Source: Acidiferrobacteraceae bacterium (GTDB lineage: Bacteria; Pseudomonadota; Gammaproteobacteria; Arenicellales; UBA868). From it: DNA of 52,974 nt. How positions within the stretch are numbered: position 1 is the stretch's first letter; each line of letters starts with the position of its first letter. The stretch covers positions 1 through 52,974 of the forward strand of contig PBOB01000011.1 in NCBI GenBank assembly GCA_002724185.1. Reading direction: 5' to 3'. This document shows positions 43,714 through 52,974 of this stretch, piece after piece. The position numbers and the translations under genes were made by a program. Below the pieces are notes generated by a model, which was not told the DNA's origin, searched no databases, and was given only the letters and a program-made list of their open reading frames with translations.

Positions 43714-44888
43714 TTGCGGACGAGCCTGTTTGAATCTCGATGATTGCGATCAATAGAAAATAACAAACCAATAGCAAAGCAAGTCGCAACCATACTGCTA
43801 CCACCTGAACTCATTAGTGGAATATTTATTCCCTTGGTCGGCACTACACCGAAGTTAACGCCCAAGTGGATCATGGTTTGAACTGCTAATAACAATCCAA
43901 TTCCTTGGCATATGCGAGCTCCAAACAGATCACCAGAGACCAATGAACGACGCGCGATTCGGAAAATCTGCCACAATAGAACCGCATAAAGAAGGATCAA
44001 TAAACAAATACCAAGAAAACCTAATTCCTCAGCTATTACGGCAACAAGAAAGTCATTATTGGCATGTGGAATATAGAATAACTTCTGGACACTAGAGCCA
44101 AGACCAACCCCGAACCATTCTCCGCTACCAATAGCGATAAGTGCCTGCGACAATTGATAGCCACAACCTAGTGCATTTTCAAACGGATTCTGGAAACATA
44201 AGAGACGTTCCATGCGCTCCGGGTTAAGTCGTACTAAAACGACTAATACAACAACCGCGCTGATGAGCGCGCCACTAAGATGATACAGTCTTACCCCCGA
44301 TAGAAACATCATGCCTAGTGCTACGAACAATACGACCGCTGTTGAGCCAAAGTCTGGCTCTAGGAGTAGCAGCACACCAATGATACTAATTGGAATAGCT
44401 GGCTTGATGATGCCGCCAATAAATGATCTGACCTCTACACTGCGTCCTGTGTAATAGTCTGCTAAATAAAGGATCACTAAAACTTTTACTATTTCAGATG
44501 GCTGAATTCCTATTGATCCAACCTGGAACCATCGTCTACTACCATTAATTTTTTCTGCCAATCCAGGTATAACTAAAATCGCTAGCAGCAGAATACCTAC
44601 AAAGAACAATCCGCGATTAATTCGGCGCCAAGAATTGATATCGATAGACGCAACTAAAACCATTACTGAAATACCCACCACAACACTAACTATATGTTTT
44701 GCGATTCGTAATAGCGTCTCCAATGAAGAATATGACTCTCCCACAAGTACGCTTTGGACCCCAACAGATGCTGAAAAAACCATTACCACTCCAGTGGTAA
44801 TAAGAATTCCAACTACACTAGCTAAGGTCACGTCAAACCTTGAACTGGAGTCGAGCCCCGGCATTAAAGTAATTTTGTTCCTCAGCAT
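43710..44888 (-). CDS. ftsW: Peptidoglycan polymerase FtsW
   Basis: SEDS-family glycosyltransferase that polymerises lipid II at the septum with FtsI. The 392-residue protein has about ten membrane helices, GSRRWFQVGSIGIQPSEIVKVLVILYLADYY, LEPDFGSTAVVLFVALGMMFLSG and GVVPTKGINIPLMSSGGSSM, all SEDS hallmarks, including the Asp (in LEPDFG) considered catalytic. It starts inside the last codons of murD (7-nt overlap). Confidence 0.96.
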   Translation of the reverse strand: MLRNKITLMPGLDSSSRFDVTLASVVGILITTGVVMVFSASVGVQSVLVGESYSSLETLLRIAKHIVSVVVGISVMVLVASIDINSWRRINRGLFFVGILLLAILVIPGLAEKINGSRRWFQVGSIGIQPSEIVKVLVILYLADYYTGRSVEVRSFIGGIIKPAIPISIIGVLLLLEPDFGSTAVVLFVALGMMFLSGVRLYHLSGALISAVVVLVVLVRLNPERMERLLCFQNPFENALGCGYQLSQALIAIGSGEWFGVGLGSSVQKLFYIPHANNDFLVAVIAEELGFLGICLLILLYAVLLWQIFRIARRSLVSGDLFGARICQGIGLLLAVQTMIHLGVNFGVVPTKGINIPLMSSGGSSMVATCFAIGLLFSIDRNHRDSNRLVRK

Positions 44889-46255
44889 TGCATATCCAAC
44901 ACTATTTCCTTAAAAGCATCTCCCCGATGCTCAAAACTATCGAACATGTCGAAACTTGCGCATGCTGGGGAAAATAAAACAGCATCGCCTGGTTGTGCGA
45001 AAGAAGAGGCGAGAGCAGTAGCCTCCTGCAATGTCGTCACCTTAGTAACAGGTATATAACTAGGCAAGGCGCGACTTATCTGTTCTCGATCCTCACCGTA
45101 AAGTACAACTTGCCTCGCAAAACGCCGGACAGCTTTTTCAAGTGGAGCAAAATCTGCCTGCTTAGCCTGGCCGCCGGCTATTAGAATAACCGGACAATGC
45201 ATACCTTCAAGAGCGGCAACCGTCGCCCCAACATTGGTACCTTTAGAGTCATTTATCCAAGCAACACCGCGATAATTTCGTATTAATTCACACCGGTGGG
45301 GTAATCCCTTAAACTCACGAAGAGCTTGTAATTTTTCAGACCGATTATTTGAAGAAACTGTGCTTGCAATTGCAAAAGCCGCAAGCGCATTGGCAACATT
45401 ATGGCGACCCTCAATTCTTAGATCTTTTGCTGGCAACAAATAATCGCTTCCCCAAACTAACCAGTCGGCGGAATTACGCTTCAATACTCCCAGTTCTACA
45501 TCTGACGATGGATTGGTTAGTCCAAATGTTAGGACGTTAGATTCATTGACCTCATTAATCAGACTCGATAAAGCAGGATCATCACGATTAATAATTAGAG
45601 TGGTAGCTCCTTGTGCAATACTAGTTTTGGCGTTTAAATATGATTCAAAATTATCATAACGATCCATATGGTCTGGAGAAACATTGAGGAGCACTCCGAC
45701 TTCAAGGGAAATAGTAGAAACGGATTCAAGCTGGAAACTAGAAAGTTCCAATAGGTAAAAACTAGGCTCATCTTCAGCGAGCAAATCTAATGCTGGCTTG
45801 CCAATGTTACCTCCAGTTAGAACTGAAATATTTGCAGCAACTAGTAATTTTTCTGCTAATGTTGTGACAGTGCTCTTACCATTAGAGCCAGTGATGCCTA
45901 TGATTGGACGATTAGCAACGCGGCAGAACAGCTCAATGTCACCTATGATCTCAATACCGATATCACGCGCACTTTGAATTGCAGGTTCTGACAGAGATAC
46001 GCCAGGGCTTACTACTAGCACTTCGGTATCAACAAAATGTCCTCTTTCAAAAGATCCAAAAATTTGTCTTATATTAGGTTTTTCATTTGATAGACGATCT
46101 GCAAATGGTGGATGTCTTCTTGTGTCAAATACCGCCACCTCAATACCTAGATTGTCCAAGTAACACGCGCACGAAAAGCCAGTTGCGCCCAAACCAACAA
46201 CATATGCCTTAGTCCAGTTTAGCGGGCAAGTAGTTGAAGTATTCGTATATGACAT
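44882..46255 (-). CDS. murD: UDP-N-acetylmuramoyl-L-alanine-D-glutamate ligase
   Basis: Adds D-Glu to UDP-MurNAc-L-Ala. The 457-residue Mur ligase has an N-terminal YVVGLGATGFSCACYLDNLGIEV Rossmann segment, the ATP site GITGSNGKSTVTTLAEKL (about 116-133), LNVSPDHMDRY, RCELIRNYRGVAWINDSKGTN and SPACASFDMFDSFEHRGDAF, the MurD-specific C-terminal signature. mraY lies 10 nt upstream. Confidence 0.97.
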   Translation of the reverse strand: MSYTNTSTTCPLNWTKAYVVGLGATGFSCACYLDNLGIEVAVFDTRRHPPFADRLSNEKPNIRQIFGSFERGHFVDTEVLVVSPGVSLSEPAIQSARDIGIEIIGDIELFCRVANRPIIGITGSNGKSTVTTLAEKLLVAANISVLTGGNIGKPALDLLAEDEPSFYLLELSSFQLESVSTISLEVGVLLNVSPDHMDRYDNFESYLNAKTSIAQGATTLIINRDDPALSSLINEVNESNVLTFGLTNPSSDVELGVLKRNSADWLVWGSDYLLPAKDLRIEGRHNVANALAAFAIASTVSSNNRSEKLQALREFKGLPHRCELIRNYRGVAWINDSKGTNVGATVAALEGMHCPVILIAGGQAKQADFAPLEKAVRRFARQVVLYGEDREQISRALPSYIPVTKVTTLQEATALASSFAQPGDAVLFSPACASFDMFDSFEHRGDAFKEIVLDMQC

Positions 46256-46265
46256 GATTTCGGAC

Positions 46266-47348
46266 TTACCTGACTTTTAAAGTAGCAAGACCGACAAGCA
46301 CTAGAATCAAACTAACTATCCAGAATCTTACGATTACACGTGGCTCTGGCCAGCCCTTTAGCTCAAAATGGTGGTGCAAAGGAGCCATCTTAAAAATTCT
46401 TCTGCCAAAAAACTTAAAAGAAAGAACCTGCAAAACAACCGAAATGGTTTCTATAACGAAGAGTCCCCCCATCACGAGCAACACGATTTCTTGCCTCACT
46501 ATCACTGCTACTATTCCAAGAGATGCACCAATAGCTAATGCGCCGATATCTCCCATAAAAACCTGTGCTGGGTAAGTATTAAACCAAAGAAATCCTAGTC
46601 CCGCACCAGCTAAAGCTGCACAAAAAACGAGAACTTCTCCAGCTCCTGAAACGTAAGGGATACCAAGATACTCAGCAAAAATAGAGTGTCCAGTAAGATA
46701 AGCAAATACCCCTAGGCCTCCGGCTACTAATACGCTAGGCATAATAGCTAAACCGTCCAGGCCATCTGTTAAATTAACAGCATTGCTAAATCCAACAACC
46801 ACAAACCATGTCAGTATCACAAAGCCAAACCCAATGTTAAGAGCAACCTCTTTAAAAAGAGGAACAATCAACTGAGTTTCAACTACACCCTGTGCAGTAA
46901 GAAAAAGAATAACGCCTGCAGCAAGTCCAATTAGAGACTGCCAAAAGAATTTATTGCGAGCACCAATGCCGCGTGTATCGTTTCTGCCTAACTTTCTCCA
47001 GTCATCAAACCAACCGATAATTCCAAATCCAATGCATGTCGCGAGCGCGATCCATACAAATCTGTTGTTGAGATCAGCCCAGAGTAACGTAGAAAAAACG
47101 ATGGAAATCAGCATTAATACGCCGCCCATTGTCGGGGTACCACCCTTACTATGATGTGTGGGTGGTCCATCTGAACGAATAGTCTCTCCAATCTGTAAAC
47201 GGCCAAGGCGCGCTATCATTGAAGGTCCGAATAGAAAGCAAATAGCCATAGCAGTTACAACTCCGCAAATAGCGCGAAATGTTAAATAGCGGAAAACATT
47301 GAATCCGCTGAATTCAGAGGCCAAACGCTCAAAAATCCAACTTAACAT
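46266..47348 (-). CDS. mraY: Phospho-MurNAc-pentapeptide translocase MraY
   Basis: Integral membrane enzyme that transfers phospho-MurNAc-pentapeptide to undecaprenyl phosphate, giving lipid I. The 360-residue protein has ten membrane segments, the GGTPTMGG motif (about 69-76), [13 protein letters not shown] with the Asp-Asp pair, [14 protein letters not shown] and [13 protein letters not shown] near the end. It starts within murF (7-nt overlap). Confidence 0.98.
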   Translation of the reverse strand: MLSWIFERLASEFSGFNVFRYLTFRAICGVVTAMAICFLFGPSMIARLGRLQIGETIRSDGPPTHHSKGGTPTMGGVLMLISIVFSTLLWADLNNRFVWIALATCIGFGIIGWFDDWRKLGRNDTRGIGARNKFFWQSLIGLAAGVILFLTAQGVVETQLIVPLFKEVALNIGFGFVILTWFVVVGFSNAVNLTDGLDGLAIMPSVLVAGGLGVFAYLTGHSIFAEYLGIPYVSGAGEVLVFCAALAGAGLGFLWFNTYPAQVFMGDIGALAIGASLGIVAVIVRQEIVLLVMGGLFVIETISVVLQVLSFKFFGRRIFKMAPLHHHFELKGWPEPRVIVRFWIVSLILVLVGLATLKVR

Positions 47349-48691
47349 TTGTTTTCTTCATGAACCTCAGTAATGGCTTCAACAACACGCTCCATTCCCG
47401 CGGAACGTGAACCTTTTACTAATACGTTAACACCTGGCGCCAATAGATCGATCACCGCATCAGATAACTTATCGATGTTCTCGTAGTGGCAAGAGCCTGC
47501 TCCAAATTCCTCTCCCGCAAGAGATGCATGAGAGCCTGTTGACAATAGACGATCAATACCTCTTTTCCGCGCATACACACCAATTGCACGATGAGATGAT
47601 TCAGACTCTGAACCAAGCTCAGCCATATCCCCAATCACTAAAATTCGATCGCCACTCATTTGTGAAAGCACTTCAATTGCACAATTCATCGAATCAGGAT
47701 TCGCGTTATAACTGTCATCAATTATCTGAGCCTTCTTCTTGCCGAGGATGGGCTGCAAACGTCGATTTACCGGCCTAACTTGTTCTAGTCCTTCTTTTAT
47801 TTGGTCAGCTCGACAACCAAGTGCCCAGGCGGCAGCTGCTGCTGCCAAACCATTGCGTGCATTGTGTATGCCAAGTAACTTTAGCGTGATATTAATCTTA
47901 GCGTTTGGGAACTCAACGCTGAGTTCAACCCCGGCGCTCAACTGCTTCACTTTGCCTCTCACCTGAGCTTGCTTTTCAATACCAAAAGTTATAATTTTAT
48001 GACGACGACCACGAGCCAACCAGTAGGCTGCAAAACGATCATCGGCATTAATGACAGCAACTCCCTCTTTTTCTAGGCCAAGAAAAATTTCTCCTTTTGC
48101 TCGTGCGACTCCAGTCACGCTGCCTAATCCTTCAAGATGTGCTGGAGCAGCATTAGTAATCACAGCAACAGTTGGTCTGGCGATCTTTGAAAGATAACCA
48201 ATTTCACCAGGGTTATTCATGCCCATTTCGACCACACTATAACGATGAAAATCGCGCAGTTGCAGTAGAGTAAGAGGCACGCCAATGTGGTTATTTAGAT
48301 TGTCCTTTGCTGCAAGAGTCGGACCGTCAACTTCTAGTATCCGGGCAATCATCTCTCGAACAGTGGTTTTGCCATTGCTACCCGTGACGCCTATCACAGG
48401 CATTTCAAATTGCTCCCTCCAATAAGCTGCTAGCTGTCCCAAAGATTTTGTCGTATCAGCTACAACAAGGGTAGGTAGATCGACCTCGAGTTGCTGGTTT
48501 GCCATGACAGCAACGGCACCAGAGCGTTTTGCGTCTTGTGCAAAATCGCGACCGTCATAACGTTTACCCTGCAATGCTATAAATAATTCGCCGCCACTTA
48601 GCTCACGAGTATCTGTGACTACCTGCTCGAAAACAGCATCGTCTCCGACAACATGTCCGTCCACAGCTGATGCAGCCGTTAACAAGTTCAT
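47342..48691 (-). CDS. murF: UDP-N-acetylmuramoyl-tripeptide-D-alanyl-D-alanine ligase
   Basis: Adds D-Ala-D-Ala to the UDP-MurNAc-tripeptide. From ATG 48691, overlapping the murE stop by one base (TAATG), the protein has 449 residues. It shows the ATP loop [35 protein letters not shown] (the MurF-type motif) and [11 protein letters not shown], which distinguish it from MurC/D/E. Its D-Ala-D-Ala substrate needs a Ddl ligase that is not in this cluster. Confidence 0.97.
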   Translation of the reverse strand: MNLLTAASAVDGHVVGDDAVFEQVVTDTRELSGGELFIALQGKRYDGRDFAQDAKRSGAVAVMANQQLEVDLPTLVVADTTKSLGQLAAYWREQFEMPVIGVTGSNGKTTVREMIARILEVDGPTLAAKDNLNNHIGVPLTLLQLRDFHRYSVVEMGMNNPGEIGYLSKIARPTVAVITNAAPAHLEGLGSVTGVARAKGEIFLGLEKEGVAVINADDRFAAYWLARGRRHKIITFGIEKQAQVRGKVKQLSAGVELSVEFPNAKINITLKLLGIHNARNGLAAAAAAWALGCRADQIKEGLEQVRPVNRRLQPILGKKKAQIIDDSYNANPDSMNCAIEVLSQMSGDRILVIGDMAELGSESESSHRAIGVYARKRGIDRLLSTGSHASLAGEEFGAGSCHYENIDKLSDAVIDLLAPGVNVLVKGSRSAGMERVVEAITEVHEENKC

Positions 48692-50169
48692 TAGTGCATT
48701 GCCTCCAAGCAATTAATCGCAATAGTACGATCGCATAATGGTATGTAGTCTGAACCAACAATCTGTTGAGTTTCATGACCCTTACCAGCTACAAGAACAA
48801 TATCACCGCTACCAGCGTGTGAAATTGCATAGCTGATGGCCGCCTGACGTTCTGGAATCTTAACCACATCATGATGTCTAATACCTACTTCGATATCACT
48901 TAATATTTGGTTTGGATCTTCATCTCGTGGATTGTCATTAGTCAGCACAATTTTGTCTGCTAACCGATCTGAGACACTACCCATAATGGCGCGTTTTCCC
49001 TTGTCGCGATTACCGCCACATCCGAAGACACACCAAAGATGTTGACTTGTATGTTCACGCAAAGAAAACAGCGATTGCTCTAGAGCATTAGGTGTGTGAG
49101 CATAATCAATTACCACACGCACAGGTGAATCGACTGAACTAACAATTTCCATTCGCCCAGGAATTGGCTCGATACAAGACATCGCATCTTCTATCTCTGC
49201 TATTTTGTGATCTAAAGCAAGTAATACAGTTACTACAGCAACTAGATTAATCGCATTAATTCGCCCTAGAAGTGGCGCTTCAATATATAAAGGACCATCA
49301 GATGTCTCCAGCCATAAGCGAATACTAGATGAAGATATTTCAGTTTTCTTAATGTATACACTAGCGGTGTTGTCATATCCATAAGTCCATATGTTTTCGG
49401 ACGTACTAGAGTTAACTAAATCAAATCCATAAGGATCGGCAACATTGATAACTGCAGCTTGTACACTATGCTCTTGGAAAAGTAGAAACTTGGTTGCAGC
49501 ATAACTTTCTAAGCTACCATGATAATCTATATGATCGCGACTAATATTCGTCAACACAGCAGCGTCAAAGTCTAATGCCTTAACACGCGACTGATCTAAG
49601 GCGTGAGATGAAACCTCCATACAAACCGTATCTATTCCCGATTCAACCATCTGTGCTAGACCTGCCTGCAAGGCTACGGCGTCTGGGGTAGTTAAATCGG
49701 TTGATTCAAGGTCTCCCCAACGCCCCATGCCTAAAGTACCAATCATGCCGCAATCATGCCCCATCCTTGCTAATGCTTGAGTTGCAAGAGCCGCGCATGT
49801 AGTTTTACCATTCGTTCCTGTAAAACCAACGATACACAGGAATCGCGATGGTGATCCATAAAATCGACTAGCAATTAGACCGACATGTTCGCGAAGATTA
49901 CTTACCCGATAGCAAGGCACTTCAAATTCTTGATTAGCGCTATCATTCCCCTCCAACAATACTGCCGATGCACCCGAAGTTATAGCCTGACGCACAAAAG
50001 ATCGGCCATCGGACTGAATCCCAGGAAGTCCGAGAAATAAGTTTCCATGCTCGATAGCTCTACTATCCAAGCTAAGACCGGTTATACAAATTCCTTCTGG
50101 TACCGGAGCAGTTACTATCCCATCCAACAGTCTATTTAGCGATTCTACTATTTGTAGTCTTTTCATCAT
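48691..50169 (-). CDS. murE: UDP-N-acetylmuramoyl-L-alanyl-D-glutamate-2,6-diaminopimelate ligase
   Basis: Adds meso-diaminopimelate to the UDP-MurNAc dipeptide. The 492-residue protein (ATG 50169; a second ATG follows directly) has the ATP motif GFTGTNGKTTCAALA (about 112-126), LTNISRDHIDYHGSLESY, FGCGGNRDKGKR and the DNPR motif in TNDNPRDEDP that selects meso-DAP rather than Lys. The start overlaps the ftsI stop by one base. It implies a meso-DAP type peptidoglycan. Confidence 0.97.
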   Translation of the reverse strand: MMKRLQIVESLNRLLDGIVTAPVPEGICITGLSLDSRAIEHGNLFLGLPGIQSDGRSFVRQAITSGASAVLLEGNDSANQEFEVPCYRVSNLREHVGLIASRFYGSPSRFLCIVGFTGTNGKTTCAALATQALARMGHDCGMIGTLGMGRWGDLESTDLTTPDAVALQAGLAQMVESGIDTVCMEVSSHALDQSRVKALDFDAAVLTNISRDHIDYHGSLESYAATKFLLFQEHSVQAAVINVADPYGFDLVNSSTSENIWTYGYDNTASVYIKKTEISSSSIRLWLETSDGPLYIEAPLLGRINAINLVAVVTVLLALDHKIAEIEDAMSCIEPIPGRMEIVSSVDSPVRVVIDYAHTPNALEQSLFSLREHTSQHLWCVFGCGGNRDKGKRAIMGSVSDRLADKIVLTNDNPRDEDPNQILSDIEVGIRHHDVVKIPERQAAISYAISHAGSGDIVLVAGKGHETQQIVGSDYIPLCDRTIAINCLEAMH

Positions 50170-51902
50170 CAAGCGCCTAAGTCAACTGCTTGCCGACTAA
50201 ATACAAGCTGTGTAGATGGTTGTTTATCGACCGGTATTCCGCTCAACCTCAAGGCGTCTGACATAATTCTCGCGAATACAGGTGCTGCAACTTCACCACC
50301 ATAATAGTGGTCTAGTCCGGGTTCATCGATAAGAACAACTAGTACAAACCTAGGATCAGACACTGGAGCAAAACCAGCGAACAAGGCTAGGTAGCTGTCC
50401 TTTTGATAATCACCCTGAGCAGACAGCTTTCGGACTGTTCCTGTTTTCCCAGCCACTCGGTATCCTGAAATCATTGCCTGTCGTGCAGTGCCCTCTGGAC
50501 TTACAACTTGCTCCAACATCATATTTATCTCAGTTACAACATCTGCTGGCAAGATTCTAGAGCCTATAGGCACACGATCTCGCTTACGGATAGTAATTGG
50601 GATCGACATACCTCCAGCAGCAAGAATTCCATATGCTTTCGCTAGCTGTAGCGGCGTAACTGCAACTCCATAACCATAAGCTAAAGTAGCATGCTCACTT
50701 TCTCGCCAACGCTTGCGATTGGGGAGACTTCCAACACGTTCGCCAGGCAACTCGACACCGGTAGCTTGTCCAAAACCTACATCGCGAAACGTTCGATACA
50801 GCTCTTCAGGCGCCATGTCCATCGCAATTTTTGCGGTACCAACATTGCTTGACTTGATCAACACTCCGGAGAGTGTCAGGCTACCAAAATTACGAATGTC
50901 ATGGATTGTCCAGCCATCAATTTTATAATGGCCGGGGCTAGTGTCGACAGGACTATCGGGCGTAAATGATCCGCTGGCCAAAGCCAAAGACATGGTAAAA
51001 GGCTTGACAGTAGAGCCAGGCTCTAACAAATCGGTAACTGCTCTATTTCTAATGTTATTGACCTTAATCCCACGTCGATCATTGGGGTTATAGTCAGGCA
51101 AATTAACCATCGCCAGGACTTCTGCGGTTTTTGCATCTAGCAACAAGGCAGAACCTCCAGCGGCTTCATGCTTGTAGACAGCCTCAGCCAGGTAACGCCT
51201 CGCTGCTGTCTGCAACCTAATGTCCAGACTCAAATTTAGGTCTTTTCCATCATAAACAGGCTTAACGCTATCTACGTCTTCAACAATACGTCTCCTAGCA
51301 TCACGGAGAACTCGTTTCTTCCCCTCAACGCCTGACAAATGTCGATCGAAGGCGAGCTCAACACCTTCCTGACCTTTCTCATCAATATCAGTAAATCCCA
51401 AAACATGGCCGACATTTGGTCCGGCTGGATAGTAGCGATGATATTCCCTCTGCTTGAAAACGCCTGGTAAATTAAGATCTAAAGCAACCCGAGTAGTTTC
51501 GGGAGGAAGATGTCTACGGAGATAAACAAACTTAGCTCCTGCGCGACTCTGAAGCAATTTTCTAAGTTGACTGAGAGGAAGGTCCAGTATATCTGCCAAC
51601 TGATCTAGATATTCATTCGATGGGAGCAAAACTCTCGGATCAGCACATATCGAATCAACGGGTGTGCTTATAGCGAGCACCTCACCTCTGCGATCTAGTA
51701 TTCGACCCCGCACGGGCTTCACTGCTACTTCACTAAGCTGGCTCGCTCTGCCTCTATCTTTCAAGTATCCGTTATTTAGAACTTGTAAACTAAATGCGCG
51801 AAATAATAACAGCAGCATCATAATTAATAGAAGTGTCAATACGAACCAATGCCTTCCTGAGATAGACAACCCTATATCCTTAGACTTGCTCAAACTTTTC
51901 AA
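50169..51902 (-). CDS. ftsI: Peptidoglycan D,D-transpeptidase FtsI (PBP3)
   Basis: Septum-specific class B penicillin-binding protein. The 577-residue protein has a single membrane anchor (about 19-36), the pedestal RGRILDRRGEVLA, and the transpeptidase domain with the active-site Ser296 in GSTVKP, SSN at 350-352 and KTGT at 485-488. The start is TTG, in a TTGA overlap with ftsL; no ATG lies closer. Acts with FtsW in septal wall synthesis. Confidence 0.96.
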   Translation of the reverse strand: MKSLSKSKDIGLSISGRHWFVLTLLLIMMLLLLFRAFSLQVLNNGYLKDRGRASQLSEVAVKPVRGRILDRRGEVLAISTPVDSICADPRVLLPSNEYLDQLADILDLPLSQLRKLLQSRAGAKFVYLRRHLPPETTRVALDLNLPGVFKQREYHRYYPAGPNVGHVLGFTDIDEKGQEGVELAFDRHLSGVEGKKRVLRDARRRIVEDVDSVKPVYDGKDLNLSLDIRLQTAARRYLAEAVYKHEAAGGSALLLDAKTAEVLAMVNLPDYNPNDRRGIKVNNIRNRAVTDLLEPGSTVKPFTMSLALASGSFTPDSPVDTSPGHYKIDGWTIHDIRNFGSLTLSGVLIKSSNVGTAKIAMDMAPEELYRTFRDVGFGQATGVELPGERVGSLPNRKRWRESEHATLAYGYGVAVTPLQLAKAYGILAAGGMSIPITIRKRDRVPIGSRILPADVVTEINMMLEQVVSPEGTARQAMISGYRVAGKTGTVRKLSAQGDYQKDSYLALFAGFAPVSDPRFVLVVLIDEPGLDHYYGGEVAAPVFARIMSDALRLSGIPVDKQPSTQLVFSRQAVDLGA

Positions 51903-52171
51903 GACTGGGAATCCAACCGAATCACGATAATGTCACTTGGTTTAGGAGCGTTCATTTTTAAGGTTGTACGCGCCTCTTCTTCGATAAGCTCATGGAGAGA
52001 CCATGTTGCACGCTCTAGTTGTAATCGACCCCATTCTTCAGTAAGTCGATCCCTTTCAAGTGTTGCAACTTTTAGAGTCAGAAAGTTTTGGCGATTGGCT
52101 GATCTAACAAAAACAACTGACATAGCAGAAACAAAAATCATTACCGCCATAATTAGGGATGTTTTGGTCAC
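51899..52171 (-). CDS. ftsL: Cell division protein FtsL
   Basis: Small bitopic divisome protein that forms a coiled-coil complex with FtsB and FtsQ. The 90-residue product has a short cytoplasmic tail, a membrane helix at about 5-25 (LIMAVMIFVSAMSVVFV) and a heptad-like region (about 35-70). Sequence identity in this family is weak, so position between rsmH and ftsI is the main support. GTG start overlapping rsmH by 4 nt (GTGA). Confidence 0.9.
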   Translation of the reverse strand: MTKTSLIMAVMIFVSAMSVVFVRSANRQNFLTLKVATLERDRLTEEWGRLQLERATWSLHELIEEEARTTLKMNAPKPSDIIVIRLDSQS

Positions 52172-52974
52172 GATGTTAAATCTAGCTTTTCAGCAATTCT
52201 TAGGATCGCACTTCTACATCTCGGATTAATATCTACTTCATCTATTGTTGGGCGAAGTGGTTTACCTACAATTCTTAAGATGGGGTGCAGCTGGTCCTTG
52301 GTTATCGGAAGATCCGGCGGATATTGATCGCCCTTAACTGAATAGCGTATAAAATCTTTAACTATTCGGTCCTCCAAAGAGTGGAAACTAAGCACCGCGA
52401 GACGCCCCTGTGGTGTCAGCATCTCAATAGCCTGAGGCAGAACTGCCTTAAGTTCTTCAAGCTCTTGATTAATATGAATCCTTATAGCTTGAAATGATCG
52501 AGTAGCAGGGTGTTTGTTGCGCTCTCTAGTAGGAATAGCTTCGGCCACAAGACTGGCTAAGACGCTGGTAGTGTTGATCGGCAATTGTCTACGGTCTTGA
52601 ACAACTTTACGTGCTATCCGACGAGCAAACCGTTCTTCTCCAAAATCTCGAAGAACACGATAAAGGTCATTCTCATCTACGTGAGCTAACCATTCCGCGG
52701 CTGTTTCACCAGATGTAGAATCCATTCTCATATCTAGTGGTCCACCCCTCAAAAAGCTGAACCCGCGATGAGACCTATCTAGTTGGGCTGATGAGACTCC
52801 GAGATCGAAAACAATTCCAAGAATTTTATCCCGCAGACTCTGTCGACAAATAATCTTTGATAGATCGGAGAATCTTGCATGGACTACAGTTAAGCGTTTT
52901 TCACCTTTAAATAGTGAATGTGCTGCAGTACATGCATCAGGGTCACGGTCAATAGCTAGAACTCTACCATCAGG
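52168..52974 (-). CDS. rsmH: 16S rRNA (cytosine1402-N4)-methyltransferase RsmH (5' end cut by the window)
   Basis: Methylates N4 of C1402 in 16S rRNA and heads the dcw cluster. The frame stays open to the window end, giving 268 residues of the C-terminal part, so the start and the SAM-binding GGHS-type loop are outside. Visible parts are GRVLAIDRDPDA, FDLGVSSAQLD, RGFSFLRGGPLDMRMD, NQELEELKAVLPQAIEMLTPQGRLAVLSFHSLEDRIVKDFIR and the Cys/Arg-rich end (NPRCRSAILRIAEK). mraZ, if present, is beyond the window. Confidence 0.96.
   Translation of the reverse strand, partial: PDGRVLAIDRDPDACTAAHSLFKGEKRLTVVHARFSDLSKIICRQSLRDKILGIVFDLGVSSAQLDRSHRGFSFLRGGPLDMRMDSTSGETAAEWLAHVDENDLYRVLRDFGEERFARRIARKVVQDRRQLPINTTSVLASLVAEAIPTRERNKHPATRSFQAIRIHINQELEELKAVLPQAIEMLTPQGRLAVLSFHSLEDRIVKDFIRYSVKGDQYPPDLPITKDQLHPILRIVGKPLRPTIDEVDINPRCRSAILRIAEKLDLTS

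Overview
The window reads as one continuous stretch of a moderately AT-rich gammaproteobacterial chromosome, probably of a free-living aerobic (perhaps marine) heterotroph. The support is the gene content and order: an RpoH-type sigma factor, FtsY/RsmD/CoaD/YfhL-type ferredoxin neighbours, type IV pilin with pilC-pilD-coaE, a BioC-type biotin gene, SecA with a zinc tail, DciA next to SecA and LpxC, and a full division/cell-wall (dcw) cluster with meso-DAP-type MurE. I see no tRNA, rRNA, CRISPR array, prophage or insertion sequence. The species cannot be fixed from the sequence alone.

Layout. 0.1-5.8 kb: argF, then rpoH and ftsY (minus), rsmD, coaD and a ferredoxin (plus), and an AlkA-like glycosylase with a histidine phosphatase (minus). 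A perfect CIRCE heat-shock operator lies just upstream of rpoH. 6-9.2 kb: a stand-alone FabD-like acyltransferase, a DMT permease and an MFS permease. 9.5-13.2 kb: a MerR/LiuR-like regulator behind a palindromic operator-promoter, then an AI-2E-family permease, purB and an RsuA/RluF-type pseudouridine synthase on the same strand. 13.3-14.5 kb: very small putative membrane or lipoprotein genes of unknown function.

14.5-23.5 kb is a respiratory island. On the minus strand run ctaC (subunit II fused to cytochrome c), ctaD, two different subunit III genes, subunit IV, a membrane-anchored c-type cytochrome, a pentapeptide-repeat protein and a large polytopic membrane protein with a conserved-looking AHGFGQRYDLPVPL segment. 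The heme O synthase gene is divergent. The arrangement resembles the alternative coxMNOP-type oxidase loci rather than the classical ctaC-ctaD-ctaG-ctaE locus. 23.5-28 kb: bioC, pilA, pilC, pilD and coaE, with pilB missing from its usual place.

28-36.8 kb: argJ, secA and dciA, then three genes for what looks like gamma-butyrobetaine/L-carnitine catabolism (CaiD-like hydratase, acyl-CoA dehydrogenase, L-carnitine dehydrogenase) lying between dciA/secA and lpxC. 37-53 kb: the dcw cluster, all on the minus strand, in the order rsmH (cut by the window end), ftsL, ftsI, murE, murF, mraY, murD, ftsW, murG, murC, murB, ftsQ, ftsA, ftsZ. Most junctions overlap by 1-8 nt; ddl is absent.

Most of the window is housekeeping. 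The most interesting items are the CIRCE element at rpoH, the palindrome over the MerR promoter, the carnitine-type operon, the duplicated-subunit-III oxidase locus with its unexplained membrane protein, and the cluster of tiny membrane ORFs.
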